DNA of 64,000 nt from Alcanivoracaceae bacterium (lineage in GTDB: Bacteria; Pseudomonadota; Gammaproteobacteria; Pseudomonadales; Alcanivoracaceae), in the NCBI GenBank assembly GCA_029210325.1, contig JARGPU010000005.1, forward strand, positions 62,001 to 126,000, written 5' to 3'. Below, piece by piece: positions 27,798-39,556 of the stretch. How positions within the stretch are numbered: the stretch's first letter is position 1; the number at the start of each line of letters is the position of its first letter. The notes beneath the pieces are model-generated. The model was not told where the DNA came from. It saw nothing but the letters and a program-made list of their open reading frames with translations, and did no database searches. Position numbers and translations under genes: made by a program.

Positions 27798-27868
27798 CTA
27801 CCGGACAGCGCAATCAAGGCGGGGATTATCGTTGAGATGGGGCGCAAGGTCACGTTCTGTAGTGAAGG

Positions 27869-29185
27869 CTATTTTTTCTCGGGATAACGCTGCCAGTCCG
27901 CGCCGAGGTTACGCTGCTGCCAGTCCCGTAGCTTCTCAGCGATGCGAATTTCAAGGCCGCGGGGCTCCGGCTGGTAAAATGCTGGCCGACCCATGCCTTC
28001 GGGAAAGTAATTCTCGCCGGCAACGTAGGCGTCTGGAAAGTCGTGGGCGTAGTGATAGTCCGCCCCGTAACCTTCCGCCTTCATTAGCTTGGTCGGCGCA
28101 TTACGCAGGTGCAGTGGCACATCATCACTCGGGTGGGAGCTGACAAACGCGCGGGCCTGCTTCCAGGCCAGATATACCGCATTGCTCTTCGGTGCCACAG
28201 AGAGATATACCAGTGCTTGAGCAATAGCCAGCTCGCCCTCCGGTGAGCCAAGGCGTTCCTGTACATCCCAGGCGTTCAAGCACAGCTGTACTGCGCGCGG
28301 GTCGGCATTGCCAATATCCTCACTGGCCATCCGCACGATACGGCGGGCCAGGTAGAGCGGATCGCAGCCGCCATCTAACATACGTGCAAACCAGTAAAGC
28401 GCGGCGTCCGCATCAGATCCCCGCACCGACTTATGCAAGGCGCTTATTTGGTCGTAGAAATAGTCACCGCCCTTATCAAAGCGCCGCAGGCTGTCGCGAA
28501 GCAGCTCATTGACCAGCTCCAGATCAATCACCTGCTCGGCCATATCCAGCGCAATATCCAAAAGATTAAGCAGCCGTCTGGCATCTCCATCGGCGTGATC
28601 AAGTAAGCGATCTCTGCCGGCATCGTCCATGCGAATGCCAGCGAACTCAGGCATCCCCAGCGCCCGGTCAAGCAGCTGCATCAAATCATCTCGATCGATG
28701 CTGCGCAGGCGATACACGCGAGCCCGGGATAGCAGCGCATTGTTAAGTTCGAAGGAGGGATTTTCTGTGGTCGCACCAATAAAAATCAGAGTGCCATCTT
28801 CCACATGAGGCAAAAACGCATCCTGCTGTGCCTTGTTAAAACGATGCACTTCGTCAACAAAAAGCACCGTTCGCTGACCACGAGTCAGACGCTCTTTTGC
28901 CTGCGCCACTGCTTCGCGAATTTCCTTAACCCCTGCGAGTACGGCAGAAAGCGTTATAAATGCCGCATCAACGGATTGGGCAAGAATCAACGCAAGTGTG
29001 GTTTTGCCGGTACCGGGAGGCCCCCAAAGAATCATCGAGTGCAGCTGGCGTTGCTCAACCGCCCGGCGAAGCGGCTTGCCAGTGCCTACCAGATGAGACT
29101 GGCCGACATAATCATCCAGTGACGCGGGACGCATGCGCGCTGCCAATGGCTGGTGGGACATATCTGCGCCGAACAGGTCACTCAT
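27869..29185 (-). CDS. rarA: Replication-associated recombination protein RarA (MgsA)
   Basis: A 438-aa AAA+ ATPase acting at stalled replication forks, related to clamp-loader subunits. Walker A GPPGTGKTT, Walker B LFVDEVHRFNKAQQD, sensor 1 GATTENPSFELN, and the C-terminal tetramerisation domain with DALYWFARMLDGG-type sequence. Its ATG overlaps the lolA stop (ATGA), so it is coupled to lolA in the ftsK-lolA-rarA operon. Confidence 0.95.
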   Translation of the reverse strand: MSDLFGADMSHQPLAARMRPASLDDYVGQSHLVGTGKPLRRAVEQRQLHSMILWGPPGTGKTTLALILAQSVDAAFITLSAVLAGVKEIREAVAQAKERLTRGQRTVLFVDEVHRFNKAQQDAFLPHVEDGTLIFIGATTENPSFELNNALLSRARVYRLRSIDRDDLMQLLDRALGMPEFAGIRMDDAGRDRLLDHADGDARRLLNLLDIALDMAEQVIDLELVNELLRDSLRRFDKGGDYFYDQISALHKSVRGSDADAALYWFARMLDGGCDPLYLARRIVRMASEDIGNADPRAVQLCLNAWDVQERLGSPEGELAIAQALVYLSVAPKSNAVYLAWKQARAFVSSHPSDDVPLHLRNAPTKLMKAEGYGADYHYAHDFPDAYVAGENYFPEGMGRPAFYQPEPRGLEIRIAEKLRDWQQRNLGADWQRYPEKK

Positions 29186-29799
29186 TCGCTTTGCCGGATT
29201 ACATCAACGCCGTCTGGTGGAGTGAAATCAAACACGCTGTTATCAAGCGGTTCATTAATTCGAGCGTCTTGGAAGTCCAGTGCGGTCTGTTGTCCCAATG
29301 CATCCTCAAGACGCATGCTATGTGGCATCTTGCCAACAAAGGTGACCTCGAGCTCAACGAACATGGTGTCGTCATTACGGGGGGCCAGGCGGTACGTCAC
29401 CATCTTGCCGTCGCGAGCGCCCTCTTCCACCATGAACGCCTCGCTCACCTGGCCGGGATCCCCACCAAACAGCAGTGCGGGCGTGCTCGCCGTGTCCGGC
29501 GTTAGTGGCTTTTCCACCACTTGCTCCAGGTCGACATCGTAGATCCACACTGTACGGCCATCCGACACGGCTAGCTGTTCAAACGGCTGAAGCGTGTGCC
29601 AGCGAAAACGATTTCCACGAGCCATCTGCATATCACCACTGGCTTCCTGCAAACGTGTGCCGCCTTGATCCAATACTACCTGTTGAAAACTGCCAGATAG
29701 TGTTTGCACCGCAGCAAGACGTTTCACCAGGTCCTCAGTGGGACCGGCAAATACCATAGCTGGCGCCACGACCAGCAGTAACCCGAGCTGCAATTTCAT
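29182..29799 (-). CDS. lolA: Periplasmic lipoprotein carrier LolA
   Basis: A 205-aa periplasmic chaperone that carries lipoproteins from LolCDE to LolB. Signal peptide MKLQLGLLLVVAPAMVFA, then TLSGSFQQVVLDQGG and MQMARGNRFRWHTLQPFEQLAVSDG, the hallmark of LolA. Start with GAGGAC upstream. Sits 9 bases after ftsK. Confidence 0.94.
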   Translation of the reverse strand: MKLQLGLLLVVAPAMVFAGPTEDLVKRLAAVQTLSGSFQQVVLDQGGTRLQEASGDMQMARGNRFRWHTLQPFEQLAVSDGRTVWIYDVDLEQVVEKPLTPDTASTPALLFGGDPGQVSEAFMVEEGARDGKMVTYRLAPRNDDTMFVELEVTFVGKMPHSMRLEDALGQQTALDFQDARINEPLDNSVFDFTPPDGVDVIRQSE

Positions 29800-29808
29800 G
29801 GAAAGTCC

Positions 29809-32127
29809 TCAATCAGCGCTGCCAGGCGCCAACACTTCACGTTGACCGTTATGACCGGCCTCACTGACCACCCCGGCCATTTCCATGGCTTCTACCAGGC
29901 GGGCGGCGCGGTTGTAGCCGATCTTGAATTTTCTTTGCACCGATGAGATCGACGCGCGACGGGAGTGCAGCACGAAAGCCACAGCTTCGTCGTACAGGAC
30001 ATCCTGTTCGGCGTCATCACTGCCACCACTGCCACCACTGCCGTCAAAGCCTGGCATGCCGGTGTCGCCACCACCCTCAAGAATTTCATCCAGATAGTCG
30101 GGCTCGCCGCGCTTACGCCAGTCATCACAAACCCGGTGCACTTCCTCGTCTGAGACAAAAGCCCCGTGAACTCGTTCCGGGACACTGGTACCCACCGGCA
30201 AATAAAGCATATCCCCATGGCCGAGTAACTGTTCTGCACCGCCTTGATCCAGCACCGTACGAGAATCAATCTTTGAGGAGACCTGAAAGGCCATGCGCGA
30301 CGGCACATTGGCCTTGATCAGACCAGTAATCACATCCACCGACGGCCGCTGAGTGGCGAGAATCAGGTGGATGCCGGCGGCACGGGCTTTCTGGGCGATG
30401 CGGGCGATTAACTCTTCAACTTTTTTACCAACAATCATCATCATGTCGGCAAACTCATCCACCACAATGACGATATACGGCAGCTTCTGCAGCTGTGGCG
30501 CTGGCTCTTCCAGATTCATCGGGTCTTTCGGCTTCCACAGCGGGTCACGGATTGACTCGCCTTTTTTTTCTGCATCAATCAGCTTGCGGTTATAACCCGC
30601 AATATTACGCACGCCCAGAGCGGCCATCAGCTTGTAGCGCCGCTCCATTTCCGCCACACCCCAGCGCAGGGCGGCAGCTGCATCTTTCATATCAGTGACA
30701 ACCGGGGTCAGCAGATGTGGAATACCGTCATAAACGGCAAGTTCCAGCATCTTCGGGTCAATCATGATCAGCCGTACTTCTTCCGGGTTCGCCTTGAACA
30801 GAATAGACAGCAGCATTGCATTCAAGCCGACCGACTTACCGGAACCAGTGGTGCCGGCAACCAGCAAGTGCGGCATTTTGGCTAGATCAGCAACCATCGG
30901 ATTGCCGCTGATGTCTTTGCCCAGTGCCATGGTCAGTGGTGATGGCGATTCATCGAAAGCCCGCGACGCCACCGCTTCGGTAAAGCGGATCATTTCTCGC
31001 TGCTCGTTGGGGATTTCGATGCCGACCGTGGTTTTACCCGGAATAACTTCCACAACCCGCACACTGATTACCGCCAGGGAGCGGGCCAGATCCTTGGCCA
31101 GATTACTAATGCGGCTAACCTTGATGCCCGCAGCTGGCTGGATTTCAAAGCGGGTAATAACCGGGCCGGGCTGTACCGCCACCACTTCGGCTTCAATATT
31201 GAAGTCCTTCAACTTCAGCTCCAGCAGCCGTGACATGGCATCCAGCGCGGCATCAGAAAAGCCACCGCGACCGCCCTCTTCCACTGGGTCAAGCAGAGCA
31301 AGCGGAGGTAATGTTCCGGTGACCTGAGTGGTAAATAAGGGCTGCTGTTTCTCTTTCTGCACCCGGTCGCTTTTCTCCACCTTCTGCACCGGCTTGACGA
31401 TGGCAGGTGGTTTGCGGGTTTCCGCTTTCTTTTTACCGGCCTCGACCACCATGCGGCGCTGTTCCTGCACCTGCCTGGTCTGACGCCGGGCTTTCAGTTG
31501 CTTGATCCATACTGGCACTTTACGCACCAGCGCCATAAGCATGGCAGCAATGGTGCCCGCCAGACGAATCCAGGACAGGTCGGTGAAGATCGTTATGCCA
31601 ATCAGAAACAGGGTAGTCAGTAGCAAGGTGCCGCCCAGCATATTGAAGCCATCCAGAGCGGTGCCGCCAATCTCCTTACCAAGAATGCCGCCGGCATCTT
31701 CGGGCAAAATACTGCCGTTGCCCGCCAGGTGCATGTAGCAGAGGCCGGTACCGGCAACCATGGTCAAAATAAAACCAACCAACCGCACAGAGAACATGGG
31801 CCAGGAACCCGCCATGCCGGCATGACGCTCGCGCAGTACGCGCGCGCCCCAGAAGCCGATCAGTAGCGGAAACAGAAAGGCCAGATAGCCAAACAGGATG
31901 AACAGCACATCGGCAAAATACGCACCGTAGCGACCACCGGCATTTTGCACAGCGGCAGTGGCAACCATTTTAGACCAGCCCGGATCGCTGGGCTCATAGC
32001 TGGCCAACGCCAGTAACAGATAGACAGACAGCGCCAGTAGCAAAATAACCATGCCTTCGAGCAGGCCACGCTTTAGATGCAGGGACCAGCCATGCTCAGT
32101 CTGTTTTACTGTTTTGGAGTTACTCAA
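29809..32127 (-). CDS. ftsK: DNA translocase FtsK
   Basis: A 772-aa divisome-anchored DNA pump that brings dif sites together and activates XerCD. Four transmembrane helices (about residues 25-190), a short linker (about 200-270, Lys/Gln-rich, much shorter than in E. coli), the alpha-beta motor with Walker [10 protein letters not shown] and Walker [13 protein letters not shown], and the winged-helix gamma domain ([24 protein letters not shown]) that reads KOPS. The apparent start is TTG at 32127, with a weak ribosome site. Its target dif lies only 18 kb away in the same window. Confidence 0.95.
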   Translation of the reverse strand: MSNSKTVKQTEHGWSLHLKRGLLEGMVILLLALSVYLLLALASYEPSDPGWSKMVATAAVQNAGGRYGAYFADVLFILFGYLAFLFPLLIGFWGARVLRERHAGMAGSWPMFSVRLVGFILTMVAGTGLCYMHLAGNGSILPEDAGGILGKEIGGTALDGFNMLGGTLLLTTLFLIGITIFTDLSWIRLAGTIAAMLMALVRKVPVWIKQLKARRQTRQVQEQRRMVVEAGKKKAETRKPPAIVKPVQKVEKSDRVQKEKQQPLFTTQVTGTLPPLALLDPVEEGGRGGFSDAALDAMSRLLELKLKDFNIEAEVVAVQPGPVITRFEIQPAAGIKVSRISNLAKDLARSLAVISVRVVEVIPGKTTVGIEIPNEQREMIRFTEAVASRAFDESPSPLTMALGKDISGNPMVADLAKMPHLLVAGTTGSGKSVGLNAMLLSILFKANPEEVRLIMIDPKMLELAVYDGIPHLLTPVVTDMKDAAAALRWGVAEMERRYKLMAALGVRNIAGYNRKLIDAEKKGESIRDPLWKPKDPMNLEEPAPQLQKLPYIVIVVDEFADMMMIVGKKVEELIARIAQKARAAGIHLILATQRPSVDVITGLIKANVPSRMAFQVSSKIDSRTVLDQGGAEQLLGHGDMLYLPVGTSVPERVHGAFVSDEEVHRVCDDWRKRGEPDYLDEILEGGGDTGMPGFDGSGGSGGSDDAEQDVLYDEAVAFVLHSRRASISSVQRKFKIGYNRAARLVEAMEMAGVVSEAGHNGQREVLAPGSAD

Positions 32128-32158
32128 AGTTTGCTCACTAACCAGCTGAATTAAATAG

Positions 32159-33301
<1,143 letters not shown>

Positions 33302-33312
33302 GCCGCCGTTCT

Positions 33313-34056
33313 GTGACGTCACTCACCTGGCTGGCCCCCGGGAATCCGTTCCCCCCAACCAGTCAGGCGCTGGATAATCCGGATGGTCTGTTAGCCGCCG
33401 GCGCTGATCTGTCCCCCGCCACCCTGTTGAATGCCTATGGCCAGGGAATATTTCCATGGTATTCACCAGGCCAACCGATTCTCTGGTGGAGTCCGAATCC
33501 CCGGCTGGTGCTGTTTCCGCAGCACTTCCATCTGTCCCGTCGGCTGCAGCGCACCCTGCGCCAGGGGCACTGGCAGTTCTCCCTGAACAGCGCTTTTGAG
33601 GAAGTAATAGATGCCTGCGCAAAAACGCCGAGACACGGGGAGTTAGGCACCTGGATCACCCCGGAAATGCGAGCTGCTTATTGTCAGCTGCACGCACTGG
33701 GTCACGCCCACTCCCTTGAGGTCTGGCATCAGCAACAGCTGGTTGGCGGTATTTATGGAGTACGGGTTGGCCATGTGTTTTTTGGCGAATCCATGTTCAG
33801 TCATGCCCGTGACGCGTCAAAGGCCGCCATGGCAATGCTGTGCCGGCTTCACGCGACCCTGTCATTCGAGCTGCTTGACTGTCAGGTGGAAAGCGCGCAT
33901 TTGTTATCCTTGGGCGCAGTCAGCCTGACTAGGGAGCAGTTTGAGCAGCAGCTCAGGGTACTCACCAGACGGCATTCCGAGGCTTGGCCGCTGATGCCTG
34001 TCGGCAGCCTGAGTTTTGCTCAGGACACCTGCTTCACTGAACCTGTTGAGGACTGA
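33313..34056 (+). CDS. aat: Leucyl/phenylalanyl-tRNA-protein transferase
   Basis: A 247-aa GNAT-fold enzyme that adds Leu or Phe to proteins with N-terminal Lys or Arg, making them substrates of ClpS-ClpAP. Signatures: NPDGLLAAGADLSP, YGQGIFPWYSPGQPILWWSPNPR and GGIYGVRVGHVFFGESMFS. The start is GTG at 33313, 11 bases after trxB. The pathway partners ClpA and ClpS are encoded 1-4 kb downstream. Confidence 0.96.
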   Translation: MTSLTWLAPGNPFPPTSQALDNPDGLLAAGADLSPATLLNAYGQGIFPWYSPGQPILWWSPNPRLVLFPQHFHLSRRLQRTLRQGHWQFSLNSAFEEVIDACAKTPRHGELGTWITPEMRAAYCQLHALGHAHSLEVWHQQQLVGGIYGVRVGHVFFGESMFSHARDASKAAMAMLCRLHATLSFELLDCQVESAHLLSLGAVSLTREQFEQQLRVLTRRHSEAWPLMPVGSLSFAQDTCFTEPVED

Positions 34057-34065
34057 GAAAGAGCC

Positions 34066-34773
34066 ATGACTGACCTGTCCACGCTGCGTTTCTTTCGTAC
34101 CCCGGCGCATCCGTGCAGCTACCTTGATGATCGCGAGGCGACCACCCTGTTCGTCGATCCATCGACACCAATGACCAGCGCCCTCTACAGCAGACTGTCA
34201 CAGCGGGGATTTCGGCGCAGCGGAGAATTTCTTTACCGGCCTCACTGCCAGGGCTGCAATGCCTGTATTCCCGTACGTGTTCCTGTGAATCAATTCCAGT
34301 GGCGCCGTCGCCATCGGCGCCTGCTCGAACGCAATGCTGATCTTACAGTGGAAAGCCGCCCGGCCCGCTTTGATCGGGAGTTATACAGCCTCTACGCCCG
34401 CTATATCATTAGCCGCCACGGCGACGGCGACATGTATCCACCGTCCGAAGAACAGTTCACCGGCTTCCTGATCAGCCAATGGAGTGACACCCGATTCTTC
34501 TGCTTCCGGGCTGAGGGCAAGTTGCTGGCTGTTGCCGTGGTGGACCGGCTGGAAGATGGCCTGTCGGCGGTGTACACGTTCTATGATCCGGATGAACCTT
34601 CCCGTGGGCTGGGTAATCTGGCCGTGCTTTGGGAGCTGGAGCGTTGTCGTCGTGAGGGCTTGCCCTACCTATATCTTGGATACTGGGTGGATGGCTGCAG
34701 GAAGATGGCCTACAAGGGCAACTTCCGTCCACTGGAGCTGCTGCGCGACAATGTATGGCAGCTCTCCGACTGA
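34066..34773 (+). CDS. bpt: Aspartate/glutamate leucyltransferase (Bpt/Ate)
   Basis: A 235-aa arginyltransferase-fold enzyme that transfers Leu from tRNA to N-terminal Asp or Glu. The N-terminal HPCSYLDDREATTLF and the cysteine cluster CQGCNACIPVRV are diagnostic, as is YWVDGCRKMAYKGNFRPLE near the end. It lies 9 bases after aat, the usual pair. Confidence 0.95.
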   Translation: MTDLSTLRFFRTPAHPCSYLDDREATTLFVDPSTPMTSALYSRLSQRGFRRSGEFLYRPHCQGCNACIPVRVPVNQFQWRRRHRRLLERNADLTVESRPARFDRELYSLYARYIISRHGDGDMYPPSEEQFTGFLISQWSDTRFFCFRAEGKLLAVAVVDRLEDGLSAVYTFYDPDEPSRGLGNLAVLWELERCRREGLPYLYLGYWVDGCRKMAYKGNFRPLELLRDNVWQLSD

Positions 34774-34875
34774 CTCTGTTTCAACTCAGCATCCTTTTGT
34801 TTTGCAGCTCCGCGCCATTTCGGGCAGAATTGCGCCTTCTTTTTGGCGGACCACCGCGTAAGGGCACATAACTGC

Positions 34876-35094
34876 ATGGCGAAAGAAGAGCAGATCGAAC
34901 TGGAAGGCACGGTGATCGACACCCTGCCGAACACCATGTTCCGGGTAAAACTGGACAATGGCCATGTGCTGATTGCACATATCTCAGGCAAGATGCGCAA
35001 ACATTATATCCGCATCCTCACAGGCGACCGGGTCAAGGTTGAGATGTCTCCCTACGACCTTGGCAAAGGCCGCATCACATTCCGGATGAAATAA
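34876..35094 (+). CDS. infA: Translation initiation factor IF-1
   Basis: A 72-aa OB-fold protein, standard length: [19 protein letters not shown], then [14 protein letters not shown] and [13 protein letters not shown]. The frame is open upstream, but 34876 matches all IF-1 proteins. Ribosome site weak (AAGGGC, rather distant). Followed by the bidirectional terminator at 35134-35158. Confidence 0.97.
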   Translation: MAKEEQIELEGTVIDTLPNTMFRVKLDNGHVLIAHISGKMRKHYIRILTGDRVKVEMSPYDLGKGRITFRMK

Positions 35095-35133
35095 CCCCCT
35101 CCAGCCGCCTGCTTCACAGGGCTGCCTGATAAA

Positions 35134-35158
35134 AAAAGGGACCCTGAGGGTCCCTTTT
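35134..35158. terminator. Bidirectional intrinsic terminator between infA and clpA
   Basis: GGGACCC (35138-35144), loop TGA, GGGTCCC (35148-35154), flanked by A-run on the left (35131-35137) and TTTT on the right, so it works for infA (plus) and clpA (minus). Confidence 0.92.
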
Positions 35159-35189
35159 CCTGTTGGCGGCTGTGCTTAACCGACCCGGT

Positions 35190-37466
35190 TTACAGGGCTG
35201 GCTCTGGAGCTTGCTCAACCACGGCCAACACCAGCTTGTCGTCCTGCATGGTGACGCTAACGCGTCCACCATGCTCCGACAGCTCCCCGAACAGCAGCTT
35301 CTCTGCCAGCGGCTTCTTAACCTGGTCTTGAATCAAGCGCGCCATTGGTCTGGCGCCCATGGCCACGTCATAGCCATGCTCAGCAAGCCATGCCCGGGCA
35401 GACGGGTCTACCTCAAGCACCACCCCACGCTCGTCCAGCTGCGCCTGAAGTTCAACCAGAAATTTGTCTACCACGCTGAGAATAGTTTGTGGTGTGAGGG
35501 CGCTAAACTGAATGATCGCATCAAGCCGGTTACGAAACTCCGGAGTAAACATTTTCTTCAATGCCTCCATGCCATCGGTGCTGTGATCCTGCTTGCTGAA
35601 ACCGATGGAACTTCGACTGATTGCCTCGGCCCCCGCATTGGTGGTCATGATCAGAATCACATTGCGGAAGTCCGCTTTGCGGCCATTGTTGTCCGTCAAG
35701 GTGGCGTGATCCATCACCTGCAGCAGCAGGTTGAACACTTCCGGGTGGGCTTTCTCGATTTCATCAAGCAACAGCACGCAATGAGGCGTCTTAGTGACTG
35801 CTTCGGTAAGTAAGCCGCCCTGGTCGAAGCCGACGTAGCCCGGAGGTGCACCAATCAAGCGACTAACTGTGTGACGTTCCATATATTCGGACATATCAAA
35901 GCGTATAAGCTCCACACCCAGTGCTCGGGCCAGCTGACGACTGACCTCGGTTTTACCGACACCAGTCGGACCGGCAAACATAAATGAGCCAACTGGCTTG
36001 CCAGGTGTTTTGAGGCCAGCGCGGGACAGCTTGATAGCGGCCGCCATGGCCTCAATAGCATCATCCTGACCAAATACAGTCATCTTCAGGTCACGCTCCA
36101 GATTGCGCAGCAGTTCTTTATCAGAAGCCGATACCGACTTTGGTGGAATGCGTGCAATCTTAGCCACCATCTCTTCCACATCAGTGACATCAATCACTGT
36201 GCTACGTTGATCTTCCGGGCGAAGGCGCTGCCAGGCGCCAACTTCATCTATGACATCAATGGCCTTATCCGGCAGATGACGATCATTGATATAACGCGCG
36301 GACAATTCGGCAGCAGATTTCAATGCTCCATCGGTGTACTCGACATGATGATGATCTTCAAAGCGCTTCTTCAGGCCGCGCAGAATGCCAATGGTCTCAT
36401 CCACGGTCGGCTCAACCACGTCAATCTTCTGGAAGCGTCGAGCCAGCGCCCGATCCTTCTCGAAAATTCCACGGTATTCCTGAAAGGTTGTTGAACCCAT
36501 GCACTTAATGTCGCCTGACGCCAATGCAGGCTTAAGAAGATTGGAGGCGTCCATCACCCCGCCGGAGGCAGCCCCGGCACCAATAATGGTGTGAATTTCG
36601 TCTATAAAAAGAATAGCGTTCGTCTGCTTTTTCAGATCATTGAGCAGAGCCTTGAACCGTTTTTCGAAGTCGCCACGGTACTTTGTACCTGCCAGCAGCG
36701 CACCCAGATCCAATGAGTAGACCACCGCGTCTTGCAGCGGCTCGGCTACTTTCCCTTCAACAATCATCCAAGCCAGACCTTCGGCAATGGCAGTCTTGCC
36801 AACACCAGGCTCGCCAACTAGTAACGGGTTATTCTTGCGGCGGCGGCAAAGAATCTGTGCGGCTCTCTCAATTTCAAAGGCGCGCCCGATAAGCGGGTCA
36901 ATTCGACCACTGGCCGCTTGCACGTTCAGGTTGACCGCGTAGTTTTCAAGTGGGTTGGCTCCATTACTCTCGGCCCCCTCCTCTCCCATCTGCTCGCTTT
37001 CCGCAGAAGAGCCGTCTTCGTCACCATCACTAATTTTCGAAATGCCGTGGGAAATGTAATTGACCACATCAAGGCGATGAACATTCTGGGTGGCGAGAAA
37101 ATACACCGCCTGACTTTCCTGTTCGCTAAAGATGGCGACCAGCACATTGGCCCCGGTTACTTCCCGCTTTCCCGAAGACTGCACGTGGAATACCGCACGT
37201 TGCAAAACCCGCTGAAATCCCAGTGTCGGCTGGGTATCCCGCTCGGGGTCTTCCTCAGGAATCAAAGGGGTTGTGTCGTCAATAAACTGCGATACCGAGC
37301 TGCGTAAGTCGTTGACGTCGGCGCCACAGGCAGTCAGCACTTCAACGGCGGAATCGTTATCGAACAGCGCGAGCAAAAGGTGCTCTACCGTCATGAACTC
37401 ATGACGATGACTGCGGGCATAACGAAACGCCTCATTCAGAGTCATTTCCAGTTCTTTGCTCAGCAT
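35190..37466 (-). CDS. clpA: ATP-dependent Clp protease ATPase subunit ClpA
   Basis: A 758-aa AAA+ unfoldase for ClpP. N domain (about 1-145), then D1 with GEPGVGKTAIAEGLA and FIDEIHTIIGAG, and D2 with GPTGVGKTEVSRQLA and LLLDEIEKAHP. An acidic, glycine-poor linker (about 145-165, rich in Glu/Asp/Ser) joins the N domain to D1. Ribosome site GAGGTG. Reads just after clpS on the same strand (57 bases). Confidence 0.96.
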   Translation of the reverse strand: MLSKELEMTLNEAFRYARSHRHEFMTVEHLLLALFDNDSAVEVLTACGADVNDLRSSVSQFIDDTTPLIPEEDPERDTQPTLGFQRVLQRAVFHVQSSGKREVTGANVLVAIFSEQESQAVYFLATQNVHRLDVVNYISHGISKISDGDEDGSSAESEQMGEEGAESNGANPLENYAVNLNVQAASGRIDPLIGRAFEIERAAQILCRRRKNNPLLVGEPGVGKTAIAEGLAWMIVEGKVAEPLQDAVVYSLDLGALLAGTKYRGDFEKRFKALLNDLKKQTNAILFIDEIHTIIGAGAASGGVMDASNLLKPALASGDIKCMGSTTFQEYRGIFEKDRALARRFQKIDVVEPTVDETIGILRGLKKRFEDHHHVEYTDGALKSAAELSARYINDRHLPDKAIDVIDEVGAWQRLRPEDQRSTVIDVTDVEEMVAKIARIPPKSVSASDKELLRNLERDLKMTVFGQDDAIEAMAAAIKLSRAGLKTPGKPVGSFMFAGPTGVGKTEVSRQLARALGVELIRFDMSEYMERHTVSRLIGAPPGYVGFDQGGLLTEAVTKTPHCVLLLDEIEKAHPEVFNLLLQVMDHATLTDNNGRKADFRNVILIMTTNAGAEAISRSSIGFSKQDHSTDGMEALKKMFTPEFRNRLDAIIQFSALTPQTILSVVDKFLVELQAQLDERGVVLEVDPSARAWLAEHGYDVAMGARPMARLIQDQVKKPLAEKLLFGELSEHGGRVSVTMQDDKLVLAVVEQAPEPAL

Positions 37467-37523
37467 GATGACACCTCTTGAACCTATGGGTTGGTTATCA
37501 GACCACCATGTCTGCCAATTCGT

Positions 37524-37904
37524 TCAGGCTACTTCTACCTGACACATTAACGGATGCTGGTGCTGACGAGCATAATCAATCACTTGCTCAGCACGGGTCT
37601 CCGCCACATCACGGGTATAAACACCACACACCGCACGTCCCTCTGTATGAACTGTCAGCATGATCCGCGTAGCCTGCTCGCGATTCATGGTGAAGAACAA
37701 CTCTAGCACTTCGACAACAAACTCCATCGGCGTAAAGTCGTCATTCATCATCAGCACTTTATACATGGCCGGAGGCTTGGCTTTGGCCTGCTGCTCTTCG
37801 AGCACCAGCCCGCCATGTCGCTGCGGCTGGTCGTTTCCTTCGCCGCTCAGCCTGACCGGTGTGCTGCCTTGTGATTCTTTGATATCCGATACCATTATGT
37901 TCAT
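37524..37904 (-). CDS. clpS: Clp adaptor ClpS
   Basis: A 126-aa N-recognin that hands N-degron substrates to ClpA. Core: [24 protein letters not shown] with the binding-pocket Asp pair, and [20 protein letters not shown] with the conserved His. The first 45 residues are a flexible extension. Start with AGGAA upstream; divergent from the cspD gene. Confidence 0.95.
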   Translation of the reverse strand: MNIMVSDIKESQGSTPVRLSGEGNDQPQRHGGLVLEEQQAKAKPPAMYKVLMMNDDFTPMEFVVEVLELFFTMNREQATRIMLTVHTEGRAVCGVYTRDVAETRAEQVIDYARQHQHPLMCQVEVA

Positions 37905-38146
37905 GGGTTCCTGTATTCAGTTGTACTGCGCCACCAGCGCCAGCGCAATAACTGTGTGGCAGCGCACACCATACCCAATCGCCCGTTCGTCGGGGGCTTG
38001 ACACCCCAGCCCGGTGGTTAAAAGATGTACGGCAGCTAATCATTCCACACTGAGTTTACACCAGTGCTGTGATGTCTTGGTGACGTAGCGAGCGACAGGC
38101 ACAAAACAGGCACAAAACAACAATCAGGGATGACAGGGGCGGCAAG

Positions 38147-38353
38147 ATGGCAACCGGCAAGGTGAAGTGGTTCAACAATGCCAAGGGTTACGGTTTTATC
38201 CGGCCGGATCAAGGTGGAGATGACCTTTTTGTCCATCACTCATATATCCTGATGGACGGCTATCGCAGCCTGAAAGCGGGTCAGCCGGTGGAATATGAGC
38301 TGCAGCCTGCTTCCAAGGGGTTCCATGCCGTCAACCTGAAGCCTGTGGACTGA
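38147..38353 (+). CDS. cspD: Cold-shock domain protein CspD
   Basis: A 68-aa single cold-shock domain. RNP1 KGYGFI and RNP2 DLFVHHS are present, start [14 protein letters not shown]. Divergence from clpS/clpA is the classic cspD context; CspD in E. coli inhibits replication in stationary phase. The 242-base gap to clpS carries the promoters, which I could not pin down. Confidence 0.93.
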   Translation: MATGKVKWFNNAKGYGFIRPDQGGDDLFVHHSYILMDGYRSLKAGQPVEYELQPASKGFHAVNLKPVD

Positions 38354-38435
38354 TCAAGGCTGCCCGGGTGGCATTTGTAGCAACATAGATATATTTTGTT
38401 GGAAATTCTGCTTTATCGCCCACTTGGCAACCCTG

Positions 38436-39020
38436 ATGGCTAGGCTGCTACTGCTGAACAAACCCTTCAATGTGCTTTCCCAGTTTCGTGACAAAGACGG
38501 GAGAGCCACACTGGCGGACTACATCAATGTTCCCGCGGTTTACCCCGCAGGCAGGCTTGATTACGACTCCGAAGGCCTGCTTCTGCTAACCGATGATGGT
38601 GCACTACAGGCGCGTATTGCCGAGCCTCGCTTCAAACTTCCAAAAACCTATTTAGTCCAGGTCGAGGGCGAAGTTAGTGAAACAGCGCTAGCTGCGCTGC
38701 GTCGTGGTGTTGAGCTTAAAGACGGCATGACTCTGCCAGCCAAAGCCAAAGCTATTGCCCCCCCTGCCCTGTGGCCGCGCGACCCACCGGTGAGAGAGCG
38801 CAAGACGGTGCCAGATAGCTGGCTGGCGCTGACCATTAGCGAAGGGCGCAACCGTCAGATACGGCGTATGACGGCTGCTGTTGGGCTGCCCACACTGCGG
38901 CTGGTGCGCTGGCAAATTGGCGACTGGACCTTGCAGGGGCTGGCACCTGGTCAGTGGCGAGAATTCGGAGTACATCTGCCGGCCAACGCCCCCACCAGAC
39001 GGCCTCGCAGGCAGCGTTGA
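38436..39020 (+). CDS. rluE: 23S rRNA pseudouridine 2457 synthase RluE
   Basis: A 194-aa RsuA/RluE-type pseudouridine synthase lacking an S4 domain. Starts [13 protein letters not shown]; catalytic Asp in [28 protein letters not shown] near the end. ATG at 38436 preferred over a TTG at 38424. The tail is Arg-rich. Confidence 0.9.
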   Translation: MARLLLLNKPFNVLSQFRDKDGRATLADYINVPAVYPAGRLDYDSEGLLLLTDDGALQARIAEPRFKLPKTYLVQVEGEVSETALAALRRGVELKDGMTLPAKAKAIAPPALWPRDPPVRERKTVPDSWLALTISEGRNRQIRRMTAAVGLPTLRLVRWQIGDWTLQGLAPGQWREFGVHLPANAPTRRPRRQR

Positions 39021-39088
39021 AGCATCCATTACTGTAATCGGGGCCTATGCTGGTTTATCCTCTGCCCCCCGACATTTTCCGGCCCGCA

Positions 39089-39556
39089 ATGAACAGCTTT
39101 GAACCCCATATTACCGTTGCCACCGTGGTCGAACAGGACGGCCGATTCCTGATGGTGCGCGAACATGCGGCCGGCAAGCTGGTACTAAACCAGCCTGCCG
39201 GCCATGTAGAGGCCGGTGAGAGCCTGATTCAGGCAGCCTTCCGTGAAACCCTTGAGGAGACTGCCTGGCAGGTGGAAATCACCTCCCTGCTCGGCCTGTA
39301 TATTTATCAGGCCAAGCGTGGCGGCGGCGTTTACTATCGAATTTGCTTTGTCGCCAAGCCACTCAAGCATGATGCCGGGCAAAAGCTGGACACTGGCATT
39401 GTCGCCGCTGAGTGGCTGTCTGCCGATCAGCTGCGCGCTTGCAGCGCAGAGCATCGGGGACCGCTGATCATGCGCTGTGTAGATGACTACCTGTCTGGTC
39501 GGCGATTGCCGCTGGACGTGATTTACCAGCACCCCTGGCCACTACAAAAAGGATGA
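39089..39556 (+). CDS. nudJ: NUDIX phosphatase NudJ
   Basis: A 155-aa nudix hydrolase acting on HMP-PP or nucleoside tri/diphosphates. The box [20 protein letters not shown] is intact but continues TAW, so Ala replaces the usual Gly after REUx[10 protein letters not shown] and the C-terminal [10 protein letters not shown] fit NudJ. Start 39089 ([14 protein letters not shown]). Its stop overlaps mnmA (ATGA), as in E. coli nudJ-mnmA-hflD-purB. Confidence 0.9.
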   Translation: MNSFEPHITVATVVEQDGRFLMVREHAAGKLVLNQPAGHVEAGESLIQAAFRETLEETAWQVEITSLLGLYIYQAKRGGGVYYRICFVAKPLKHDAGQKLDTGIVAAEWLSADQLRACSAEHRGPLIMRCVDDYLSGRRLPLDVIYQHPWPLQKG

